Below, one piece after another: positions 57,413-64,000 of a stretch of 64,000 nucleotides of DNA. Every line of letters starts with the position of its first letter. Within the stretch, counting starts at the first letter, position 1. The notes under the pieces were generated by a model. That model saw only the letters and a list, made by a program, of their open reading frames with translations. It was not told where the DNA came from and searched no databases. The DNA comes from GCA-016699445 sp964555055 (GTDB taxonomy: Bacteria > UBA10199 > JACPAL01 > GCA-016699445), in contig CAZKQW010000003.1 of NCBI GenBank assembly GCA_964555055.1, positions 62,001 through 126,000 of the forward strand, given 5' to 3'. A program made the translations under genes and the position numbers.

Positions 57413-57441
57413 TTTTTACTCGTGCCGACGGTCAAACTCAA
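57413..57441 (-). promoter_or_regulatory. Predicted promoter of VKOR-DsbA, leaderless start
   Basis: Minus strand TTGAGT (57436-57441), 17-nt spacer, TAAAAA (57413-57418), then 9 nt to the ATG at 57403. The -35 lies 1 nt from the plus-strand -35 of the cold-shock-like gene. Confidence 0.5.
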
Positions 57442-57442
57442 C

Positions 57443-57471
57443 TTGATAATTCCGCAAAACGCCTTTAACCT
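57443..57471 (+). promoter_or_regulatory. Predicted promoter of the cold-shock-like gene, leaderless start
   Basis: TTGATA (57443-57448), 17-nt spacer, TAACCT (57466-57471), then 9 nt to the ATG at 57481. The -10 match is weak. No Shine-Dalgarno sequence. Confidence 0.35.
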
Positions 57472-57480
57472 CTTTATTTC

Positions 57481-57750
57481 ATGCAAGAAAACGTCACACT
57501 ACCCACTCATGAGGTCGAGCTCGAAAAGAGGGATACGTTCCGCAAGGCGACGATCGTGAAGTTTTTTCCGCAATCCAACTACGGCTTCGTCAAGGACGAA
57601 CATAACACTGAGATTTACTTTCATTATGACGAGATGCGTTTCGTGGGTGAGAAACGCGACAAAAGTTTTTTGGTGGAGGGTCGCAAGGTGGGCATCGATA
57701 TTGGACGCACCTCACGCGGGCACCGCGTCACTTTCATGAAGATTTATTAA
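57481..57750 (+). CDS. Cold-shock-like OB-fold protein, divergent
   Basis: 89 aa. An N-terminal 20-residue tail precedes RKATIVKFFPQSNYGFVKDE, a variant RNP1 (YGFVK) and IYFHYDEMRFVG, a variant RNP2; the C-terminal strand is GRTSRGHRVTFMKIY. It resembles the cold-shock fold with changed nucleic-acid-binding aromatic positions. Function unknown. Confidence 0.72.
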   Translation: MQENVTLPTHEVELEKRDTFRKATIVKFFPQSNYGFVKDEHNTEIYFHYDEMRFVGEKRDKSFLVEGRKVGIDIGRTSRGHRVTFMKIY

Positions 57751-57777
57751 CGTTTTCAAGATTCAGGGGGAGGGATC

Positions 57778-58569
57778 ATGAAACGAATTCGAGCCGTTGT
57801 TCTCGCAGGGGTCGTTTGCACTTTCGTTTGTCAGCTAGCATTCGCCGAGAAAGCGGAAGAATTTCATGAGGCGCCGACGGAAACCCATGCTGAAACTTCT
57901 CAAAAGACGGTTTCAAAACCGGGTGCTTCTAAATCCCACACATCCAGCCACGACACGGCTCCAAGCTTATCACCCTCTGAGTCATTAAGGCGCTTAGCGG
58001 ACGGCAATGCGCGGTTTCGAAAAAACCAACTCTCTCACCCTCGACAAAACATGATGCGCGTGACGGAGACGTCCAAGGGTCAACATCCTTTTGCCGTCCT
58101 CCTGACGTGCGCGGACTCGCGTCTTTCACCGGAGATCATTTTCGACCAGGGTTTGGGGGATCTGTTTGTCTTGCGAGTTGCGGGAAATGTCATCGATGAT
58201 CATATCTTGGCGAGTATCGAGTATGCGATCAGCCATCTAGGTTCTCGGCTTGTCATGGTGATGGGGCACGAAAACTGCGGAGCGGTGAAGGCGACGTTGG
58301 AAGCCGGCAAGGACGTTAAGAAATTGCCGGGGCATTTGCCCAGCTTGGCGCAATCGATACAGCCGGCCATCCAAGATGATTTTTGCGAGAAGGGCGATAA
58401 GCTCCAATGTGCCGTACGTGCGAACGTCCGTAAAGTCGTCGATGCTTTAAATCACTCCAAACCGCTGATCTCACGGATGGTTGAGGACGAGGATATCGTG
58501 GTCGTTGGGTCCATCTACGACATAGAAACAGGAAAAGTGAAAATTCTAAAAAGCGAAACAGATCTTTAA
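57778..58569 (+). CDS. Exported beta-class carbonic anhydrase
   Basis: 263 aa with a signal peptide (VVLAGVVCTFVCQLAFA, residues 7-23) and a Ser/Thr/His-rich linker to about residue 70. LLTCADSRLSPEIIFDQGLGD holds the first zinc Cys and the Asp-Arg dyad; VAGNVID, and VMGHENCGAVKATLEAG the His and second Cys. It hydrates CO2; export is unusual for beta-type enzymes but known. GGGGGAGGG precedes the ATG. The gene is convergent with the ABC-2 permease. Confidence 0.92.
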   Translation: MKRIRAVVLAGVVCTFVCQLAFAEKAEEFHEAPTETHAETSQKTVSKPGASKSHTSSHDTAPSLSPSESLRRLADGNARFRKNQLSHPRQNMMRVTETSKGQHPFAVLLTCADSRLSPEIIFDQGLGDLFVLRVAGNVIDDHILASIEYAISHLGSRLVMVMGHENCGAVKATLEAGKDVKKLPGHLPSLAQSIQPAIQDDFCEKGDKLQCAVRANVRKVVDALNHSKPLISRMVEDEDIVVVGSIYDIETGKVKILKSETDL

Positions 58570-58572
58570 ATC

Positions 58573-59328
58573 TTAAGTGATGATGCGATAGCCCTTCTTG
58601 AAGAGACCGACGGCGATCGCGAAGACCAGAAGAGACAAGCCTCCGGAAATCGCCAACGCCTGGATCAACGGAACGTCCGAATGTCCCAAAATCGCCGCCC
58701 GGTATCCGTCCACCATGTAATACATGGGATTCGCCAAGGAAACCGCCTTCCATGTCGGGGGTAAGGTCGCGATCGAATAAAAGGTGCCTCCGAGGTAGCT
58801 TAAGGGAGCGAGGATGAAGGTCGAAAAGGCTGCGAGATGCTCCCAGTCGTTGCCCCATAGGGCCGCGATGACGCCTAAGGCGGAGAAGATGGTGGAGATG
58901 AGGACGAGAAAGAGCAGGGTCAAAAGGTAGCTCTCGATCCGAAGGTCCGTCATGAGGCGGGCGGTGAGCAACGTGACGATGCCCACCGTCAGGCCGCGGA
59001 CGATGCCGCCGACGACGAAGGAAGACACGATGCGGAAGCTGGAGATGGGAGCGACAAGGATATTTTCGATCGAGCGGTCCATGCGCGCCATATAGAGGGA
59101 ACTGGAGCTGTTGGAGAAGGAGTTGGTGATGACGCTCATGCCGGAGAGTCCCGGCAGGATGTAGAGGATATAGGGAAAGCCCGCGATGTTCCCGATTTTT
59201 TCGCCCAAAGAATAGCCGAAAATGACGATGAAAAGGCCCGTCGTGACGAAGGGCGGCGCGATCGTCTGCGCGGCGAGGCGGCCGAAGCGGTAAAGTTCGC
59301 GCTCCAATAAGGTGAGGAAGGAAATCAC
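58573..59328 (-). CDS. ABC-2-type permease
   Basis: 251 aa from GTG 59328, which has GGAGG 4-5 nt upstream. Six membrane helices. It starts VISFLTLLERELYRFGRLA; SSSLYMARMDRSIENILVAP is the conserved loop and YLGGTFYSIATLPPTWKAVS the family signature near the end. It resembles the NodJ/YadH branch. A longer frame to 59463 has no signal. It overlaps the ATPase stop by 4 nt (GTGA). With the ATPase it forms a full exporter. Confidence 0.9.
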   Translation of the reverse strand: MISFLTLLERELYRFGRLAAQTIAPPFVTTGLFIVIFGYSLGEKIGNIAGFPYILYILPGLSGMSVITNSFSNSSSSLYMARMDRSIENILVAPISSFRIVSSFVVGGIVRGLTVGIVTLLTARLMTDLRIESYLLTLLFLVLISTIFSALGVIAALWGNDWEHLAAFSTFILAPLSYLGGTFYSIATLPPTWKAVSLANPMYYMVDGYRAAILGHSDVPLIQALAISGGLSLLVFAIAVGLFKKGYRIIT

Positions 59329-60140
59329 GCAGCCTCCAGTTTCTTCCCGGTGAGTTTGATGAAGACTTGTTCCAAATCCCCTTGGTGGACCTGCACTTGA
59401 TCCACGCTCAGACCCATCAAGTCCGGTTTCTTTTCGCCGTTCACCAGGAAATAACGTTCGCAATGCTTCCGGATCAGGTCTTTCGGCGGGCCCATCTCGA
59501 CGATTTTTCCCGCATCGATGATGGCCACGCGCTCGCAGAGGTATTCGGCCTCGTCGATGTAATGGGTAGTGAGGATGATGGTCGTGCCGTCCCGGTTCAA
59601 GTCCTTCAGGAAGGACCAGAGCTCGTGGCGTTGTTCGACGTCGATGCCGGCCGTGGGCTCGTCGAGAATGAGGATCTTGGGAGAAGCCATCAGCGAACGG
59701 GCGATCATCACGCGCCGTTGCATGCCGCCGGAGAGTTTCCAGAATTCCTCGTCGACTTTATCCGAAAGGTTGAATTTCCCCAAGAGCTCCTCGGCCTTCG
59801 CCCGGCGTTCTTTCCGGCGGACCCCGAAGTAGCCTCCCTGGAACTCGAGGATCTTCCTCACGGTGAAGTAGCGGTCGATGTTCTGTTCTTGGGGGGAGAG
59901 GCCGATCACGGCTTTTGTGCGTAAAGGGTGTTCCCGGATGTCCTCGCCGAACACCGAAATGGCGCCCGAGGAAGCCCTCGCCAAACCCACGATGGACTTG
60001 ATGAGCGTGGTCTTCCCCGCGCCATTGGGACCTAAAAGGCCGAAAAACTCCCCGACGGGGATTTCCAGGGAGAGCTCCTGGAGCGCCGCAACGTTCCTGT
60101 AATTTTTCGAGAGTTTTCGGATGGAAATGGCGGTCGTCAT
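59325..60140 (-). CDS. ABC exporter ATPase
   Basis: 271 aa from ATG 60140. GLLGPNGAGKTTLIKSIVGL is Walker A, FWKLSGGMQRRVMIARSLM the signature, ILILDEPTAGIDVEQRHELW Walker B with D-loop, and ILTTHYIDEAEYLC the H-loop. It resembles YadG/NodI partners of ABC-2 permeases. Upstream in-frame ATGs (to 60218) would add an unlikely Lys-rich tail. The adaptor gene starts divergently at 60288. Confidence 0.92.
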   Translation of the reverse strand: MTTAISIRKLSKNYRNVAALQELSLEIPVGEFFGLLGPNGAGKTTLIKSIVGLARASSGAISVFGEDIREHPLRTKAVIGLSPQEQNIDRYFTVRKILEFQGGYFGVRRKERRAKAEELLGKFNLSDKVDEEFWKLSGGMQRRVMIARSLMASPKILILDEPTAGIDVEQRHELWSFLKDLNRDGTTIILTTHYIDEAEYLCERVAIIDAGKIVEMGPPKDLIRKHCERYFLVNGEKKPDLMGLSVDQVQVHQGDLEQVFIKLTGKKLEAA

Positions 60141-60287
60141 AAAAATTTCTTCGGAAGCGGCTACTACCTTCTTTTTCATTAACACCATTTTCAGAAGGAT
60201 AACAACTTCTCGCGTCATTTTTTCACAGTCTTGGTTGATGGAAGGTTGTTCGTTGTCTTTTTTATTTCAAATTGTAGAGGGGGCCGC

Positions 60288-61052
60288 ATGCGAAAAAAAT
60301 GGAAATACCTTCTCCTGGCGGTCCCGCTCGCCGCGATCGCGTTATTTTGGATTCAAAGAGCGGGCGAAAACGTGGTTACAGTAACGAGAGGTCCCGTCGT
60401 TGAGGCGGTCTACGGGATCGGTACGGTCACGCCCACGCGCAATTACCAGCTCAAGCTCGGGATCACGGCCACATTGGCGAAGATCTATGGGCGCGAAGGC
60501 GATACGGTGAAGGCGGGCGATCCCCTCGTGGAATTGGATTCCGGGACCCGCTTTTCAGCCCCCTTTGCGGGGACGATCACTTCCCTTCCTTTTAAGATCG
60601 GCGAGTCGATTTTCCCTCAATCTCCCATTTTGACGCTGACGGATTTGACGGATCGGTATGTCGTGGTTTCCTTGGAACAACAAGGCGCTTTGCGGGTGCT
60701 CCGCGGGCAAAAGGTGAAGCTGAGCTTCGAGAGCCTCCGGGGCCAAAAGCTCACGGGGACCGTGCGCTCGCTATTCCCCAACAACGGGGAGTTTTTCGTC
60801 CATATCGACGTGGACCGACTGCCCCCGGAAATCCTACCGGGGATGACGGCCGACGTGGCCATCGAGGTCGGGCGCAAGGACAACGTCCTCCTCGTACCCG
60901 TATCGGCGATTTCCTCGGGGCAGCTGATCGTCCAGCGGGCGGGACGGAAGAAAAAAGTGCCCATACAGATAGGCATCGTGGACGGCAGGATGGCGGAAGT
61001 GGTCTCCGGGGACATTAACGATGGGGACCGTGTCGTGGCGAGAGTTCGGTAA
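60288..61052 (+). CDS. Membrane-fusion (HlyD/MacA-like) adaptor
   Basis: 254 aa from ATG 60288 (AGAGGGGG upstream). One N-terminal TM helix (YLLLAVPLAAIALFWI); GIGTVTPTRNYQLKLGITAT starts the beta-barrel, LAKIYGREGDTVKAGDPLVEL the lipoyl domain, LTDLTDRYVVVSLEQQGAL, and GMTADVAIEVGRKDNVLLVP the membrane-proximal part. It lacks the long alpha-hairpin of MacA, so it is a short adaptor. It begins the three-gene exporter. Confidence 0.85.
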   Translation: MRKKWKYLLLAVPLAAIALFWIQRAGENVVTVTRGPVVEAVYGIGTVTPTRNYQLKLGITATLAKIYGREGDTVKAGDPLVELDSGTRFSAPFAGTITSLPFKIGESIFPQSPILTLTDLTDRYVVVSLEQQGALRVLRGQKVKLSFESLRGQKLTGTVRSLFPNNGEFFVHIDVDRLPPEILPGMTADVAIEVGRKDNVLLVPVSAISSGQLIVQRAGRKKKVPIQIGIVDGRMAEVVSGDINDGDRVVARVR

Positions 61053-62306
61053 ATGCTGTTCCTGGCTTTGAAATACCTGCTGGCCCGCAAGAAGCAGACG
61101 GTCTTGACGATGCTGGGCATCCTTCTGGGAACGTCCGGCTACATCGTCATTTCGGGTATCATGCTTGGCTTTCGGGTCTTTATCATCGACCAATTGGTCA
61201 ATAACGACGCCCAAGTGCGCATTTCGGCGCGGGAAGATCCGATTTTGCAGGATTCCCTCGATGGGGAGTTCTTTCCCGAAGCGGCCCATATTTTTTGGGT
61301 GGCTCCGCCTTCCGGAAGGAGGGATCAGGCCAGGATCGAATACGCCCAAGGCTGGTTCGAGCGCTTGGACCACGATCCCGAGGTCTTGGCCTATTCCCCT
61401 CAGCTCACCATGCAAGCCATTTTTCGCCGGGCCAACATCCTGCAAAACGCGAGACTCATCGGTTGTGATCCGGCCAAACAAGAGCGGGTGACCGACATCC
61501 AGCGCTATATGGTGGAGGGGAAATTCTCGGATATCGGCCAGAGCGGCAACCGCATGGTCGTGGGCATCGGCCTTATGAAAAACCTAGGCGCCCGCGTCTC
61601 GGAAACCCTCCTGGTAAGCGTCGGCAAAGGAAGCCCCCTCCCATTTAAAATCGTGGGCGTGTTTCAAGTCGGCATGAAGACCATCGACGAGACGACGGCT
61701 TTCGCCGCCCTCAACGACGTGCAGAGGGCGAACCTGACGCCGAGCCAGATTTCCGACATCGCCGTCCGGCTGACCGACGCCGAACAAGCCCGTGCGGTAT
61801 CGGATTCCTGGGCGGGCCTCGGGCAGGACAAGGTGCAAAGCTGGGATCAGATCAATTCCGGAACGATGTCCGTATTCAAAACCCAGGACATCGTGCGCAA
61901 TTCCATGACGTTGACGATCCTGGTGGTGGCGGGTTTCGGGATATACAACATCTTGAACATGATGGTTTCCCAAAAGAGGCGTGAGATCGCGATCCTGCGG
62001 TCGATCGGATACGAACCCAAGGACATCGTCTCCCTTTTCATGATCCAAGGCCTCGTCCTGGGAACGACCGGTGGCGTTTTGGGCATGTCTTTAGGCCACC
62101 TCCTGTGCCGGTATCTGTCCACCATCACCGTAGATCCCGGACGCTTGATCGGCGGCGGCGGGAAGATGATGATCTCCTACGAACCTTTGATTTACCTCTT
62201 CGGGTTTTTGCTCGCCTTCGGCTCTTCCGTAGTAGCGAGTCTTTTGCCGGCGCGGGCCGCCTCCAAATTGACGCCGATCGATATCATCCGTTCGGAGGGA
62301 TCGTAA
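61053..62306 (+). CDS. MacB/LolC-type ABC permease
   Basis: 417 aa. One TM helix at the N-terminus (residues 18-40), a periplasmic MacB-PCD domain, and three TM helices at the C-terminus. LMLAFKYLLARKKQT-like start (MLFLALKYLLARKKQ), RREIAILRSIGYEPKDIVS is the FtsX cytoplasmic loop, and LLPARAASKLTPIDIIRSEG the family C-terminal end. It uses the ATPase gene that follows. It starts directly after the adaptor stop. Confidence 0.92.
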   Translation: MLFLALKYLLARKKQTVLTMLGILLGTSGYIVISGIMLGFRVFIIDQLVNNDAQVRISAREDPILQDSLDGEFFPEAAHIFWVAPPSGRRDQARIEYAQGWFERLDHDPEVLAYSPQLTMQAIFRRANILQNARLIGCDPAKQERVTDIQRYMVEGKFSDIGQSGNRMVVGIGLMKNLGARVSETLLVSVGKGSPLPFKIVGVFQVGMKTIDETTAFAALNDVQRANLTPSQISDIAVRLTDAEQARAVSDSWAGLGQDKVQSWDQINSGTMSVFKTQDIVRNSMTLTILVVAGFGIYNILNMMVSQKRREIAILRSIGYEPKDIVSLFMIQGLVLGTTGGVLGMSLGHLLCRYLSTITVDPGRLIGGGGKMMISYEPLIYLFGFLLAFGSSVVASLLPARAASKLTPIDIIRSEGS

Positions 62307-62983
62307 TGGGCTTGAGGGCTTCGCATATCGTCAAATCCTTCGGAACGCCTCCCACGCATGTATTGAAGGACATCTCGCTTACGATCGACGACGGGGATTT
62401 CGTTTCGATTACGGGCCGCTCGGGCTCCGGGAAGAGCACGTTGCTTTACGTCATGAGCACTTTAGACCAAGCCACGTCGGGCGAGATCGAAATCGACGGC
62501 GAAAAGATCTCGAGGATGCCTTCCGAGCGGTTGCACCGCTTCCGCAACCAAAACATGGGTTTCGTGTTCCAGTTCCATTACCTTCTGCCCGAGCTGACGG
62601 CCTTGGAAAACGTGCTCATCCCGGCGCGCAAGACGAAGCGGCACGCCGAAAAAACGGAATTGGCCCTTTCGCTCCTGGAGAGGTTCGGCCTGGAATCAAA
62701 GGAAAACCGCCTTCCGGGACAGCTTTCGGGCGGGGAGCAACAACGGGTCGCCATCGCCCGCGCTCTCGTCATGAAACCCAAATACCTCTTCGCCGACGAA
62801 CCGACGGGCAATCTGGATTCCGCCAACGGGGATCAAGTGATCCGGATCTTGAAAGAACTCAACGAGAGCGAAAAGATGACGGTGGTGATCGTCACCCACG
62901 ATCCCGATTATGCCGCCTTGGCCAAGCGGCAAGTTCATCTGGTGGACGGCCGCATCTCTTCCCGAAGCGATTCAATAAAGTGA
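62306..62983 (+). CDS. MacB/LolD-type ABC ATPase
   Basis: 225 aa from ATG 62306, which shares an A with the preceding TAA and has GGAGGGA upstream. ITGRSGSGKSTLLYVMSTL is Walker A, PGQLSGGEQQRVAIARALV the signature, YLFADEPTGNLDSANG Walker B and IVTHDPDYAALA the H-loop. LolD-like. The earlier frame from 62105 overlaps the permease and is a shadow. The gene is convergent with the YyaL-type gene, overlapping by 12 nt. Confidence 0.94.
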   Translation: MGLRASHIVKSFGTPPTHVLKDISLTIDDGDFVSITGRSGSGKSTLLYVMSTLDQATSGEIEIDGEKISRMPSERLHRFRNQNMGFVFQFHYLLPELTALENVLIPARKTKRHAEKTELALSLLERFGLESKENRLPGQLSGGEQQRVAIARALVMKPKYLFADEPTGNLDSANGDQVIRILKELNESEKMTVVIVTHDPDYAALAKRQVHLVDGRISSRSDSIK

Positions 62984-64000
62984 AAATTCCTTTTTCGAAG
63001 CGAGCGAGGCCGCGAGGGTTTCCGGAGTCTTCACGGGATTGAGGCAAGAACGGTCGCGGCAAACGTACACGAGGGTTTCCTCTCCGGTGGGGGACCGGTG
63101 TTTTAGGAGGGGCAAGCGGCTCTCTTCGGAAGGGGCCGACACGCAGGCCAAGACTTTATTCGGCGCGAAGGATCCGGCCAATGACTTCCTCAGATCCTTG
63201 AAAGATTCCGATTTTTTATCCCCGGAAAAAACGATTTCAAAGGAATGATCGGTCGCGAAATCGAGGGCAATGAGGAGCGATGGGGATCCGTAAGGCGCCC
63301 GCAGGACTTGCGCGGAGAAGAAATCGAAGATTTTCCGCGCGGCCAGGCGGTAGTCTTCGTTTTCGGTCAGCGCATGGAGTTTCAGGAGGTTGAGGGCCAT
63401 GATGGAATTCCCTGAAGGGATGGCTCCGTCATAGATGTCCTTGGTGCGGGCGATGAGCGTCGGATCCCGTCCGTCCGTGGAAAAGTAGCCTCCCGCTTGG
63501 GCGTCCCAAAAGAGCGCGTGGGCTTGGGATTGGAGGGTTTGCGCCCGCTCCAGCCAGAGGAAGTCGAACGAGGCTTCGTAGAGGTCGATGAAGGACTGGA
63601 TGATGAAGGCGTAATCCTCCAAGGAGGCTTCGTACCGTACGTCGCCTTCTCGGAAACGCCGGTAGAGCGCCTGGCCGTTCCAGAGACGTTTCCAGACGAA
63701 TGTCCCGGCCTTTTGCGCCGCCTCCAAATACCGGGCTTCATCCAAGACATTCCCGGCCGAGCAGAAGGCGCTGATCATGAGTCCGTTCCATGAGGCTAGA
63801 ATCTTATCGTCTTTAAGGGGATGGACGCGTTTCTCCCGGGCCTCTCCCATTTTGCGGACCGCCGTTTTCAGCGGTTCCCGGTATTTGTCCTCCCATGGGG
63901 TGCCGGGTTTTAGGAAGGGAATATTCTTGTGCTCGAAATTCCCATGAGCGGTGATGCCATACGTTTCTTTGACCTTTTGAAATTCCTCGGCCGTGAGAAG
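62972..64000 (-). CDS. YyaL/SSP411-type thioredoxin-domain protein, C-terminal part
   Basis: 343 codons are visible and the reading frame stays open past the edge at 64000, so the thioredoxin (DUF255) N-terminus is outside. The visible part is the (alpha/alpha)6-barrel: EKRVHPLKDDKILASWNGLM, YRRFREGDVRYEASLEDYAF, YFSTDGRDPTLIARTKDIYD, GAIPSGNSIMALNLLKLHA. These match the family. YyaL relatives are linked to sugar or spermatogenesis-protein-like roles, not settled. It ends with the C-terminal LAASLASKKEFSLY. Confidence 0.9.
   Translation of the reverse strand, partial: LLTAEEFQKVKETYGITAHGNFEHKNIPFLKPGTPWEDKYREPLKTAVRKMGEAREKRVHPLKDDKILASWNGLMISAFCSAGNVLDEARYLEAAQKAGTFVWKRLWNGQALYRRFREGDVRYEASLEDYAFIIQSFIDLYEASFDFLWLERAQTLQSQAHALFWDAQAGGYFSTDGRDPTLIARTKDIYDGAIPSGNSIMALNLLKLHALTENEDYRLAARKIFDFFSAQVLRAPYGSPSLLIALDFATDHSFEIVFSGDKKSESFKDLRKSLAGSFAPNKVLACVSAPSEESRLPLLKHRSPTGEETLVYVCRDRSCLNPVKTPETLAASLASKKEFSLY

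Noticed and set aside
1..64000. CRISPR arrays, IS elements, integrases, rRNA
   Set aside because: No spaced direct repeats, transposase or integrase motifs or rRNA blocks were seen by reading; a repeat-finder and profile search could still find short or decayed ones.

Overview
The window looks like the chromosome of a free-living Gram-negative bacterium of roughly mid-50s GC. A Pal lipoprotein with a CpoB/YbgF partner, a predicted outer-membrane barrel, two lipoprotein-type or Sec-exported signal systems, TatA, VKOR-DsbA and several PilZ proteins all point to a diderm envelope. The mix of tandem ArsA-type ATPases next to a PhaR-like regulator, GldA/F/G-like ABC genes, PilZ proteins and many lone hypothetical proteins fits a deltaproteobacterial-grade lineage (Myxococcota, Bdellovibrionota or a related uncultured group). 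This placement is an inference; there is no rRNA or ribosomal protein gene in the window to settle it. I see no integrase, IS element, prophage or CRISPR array.

Layout. 0-8.5 kb: CsgG-like secreted protein, PilZ protein, two divergent SDR epimerases, SirB1-like protein, aminotransferase, MFS exporter, 3-methyladenine glycosylase and flavin disulfide-reductase-like protein. 8.6-12.8 kb: frameshifted nitroreductase, SRPBCC proteins, tRNA-Glu(CTC) abutting a haloalkane-dehalogenase-like gene, and a TumE/TumA-type toxin-antitoxin pair. 12.9-16.3 kb: unknown protein, Tag glycosylase, and a HipA/HipT-type kinase with a HipS-HipB fusion. 16.3-26.4 kb: phosphofructokinase, membrane proteins, a membrane-anchored spermidine-synthase-like giant, nitronate monooxygenase, UdgX. 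26.5-32.9 kb: cold-shock protein, hydrolase, leuCD, and a minus-strand operon of a GlcG-like lipoprotein, a cyclic-nucleotide-binding protein and a K+ channel, divergent from a predicted porin. 34.7-45.3 kb: VapBC-like pair, DUF4438, ArsB/NhaD-like permease, degraded GH15/trehalose locus with otsB, sulfurtransferase, UbiD, glycosyltransferase, DUF4143 ATPase under a large palindrome. 45.4-50.3 kb: fmt-rpe, then tatA-helical protein-PhaR-like-ArsA-ArsA. 50.3-64 kb: PilZ plus degenerate receiver, pal-cpoB, GldA/F/G-like ABC, VKOR-DsbA, exported beta-carbonic anhydrase, ABC-2 exporter, MacB/LolCD-like exporter, YyaL-type protein cut by the window edge.

Themes. (1) At about ten operon heads there is no Shine-Dalgarno sequence, and a sigma70-like -10 hexamer sits only 6-12 nt before the ATG, so leaderless mRNA appears to be common here. 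(2) Three toxin-antitoxin-type modules and one palindrome-controlled ATPase punctuate the region; the HipT/HipS-HipB arrangement is the most unusual. (3) Several loci carry decay scars: a one-base frameshift in the nitroreductase, a 5'-truncated DUF72 gene, a truncated GH15 end facing a truncated otsB partner, and a gene tail next to the Hip module.
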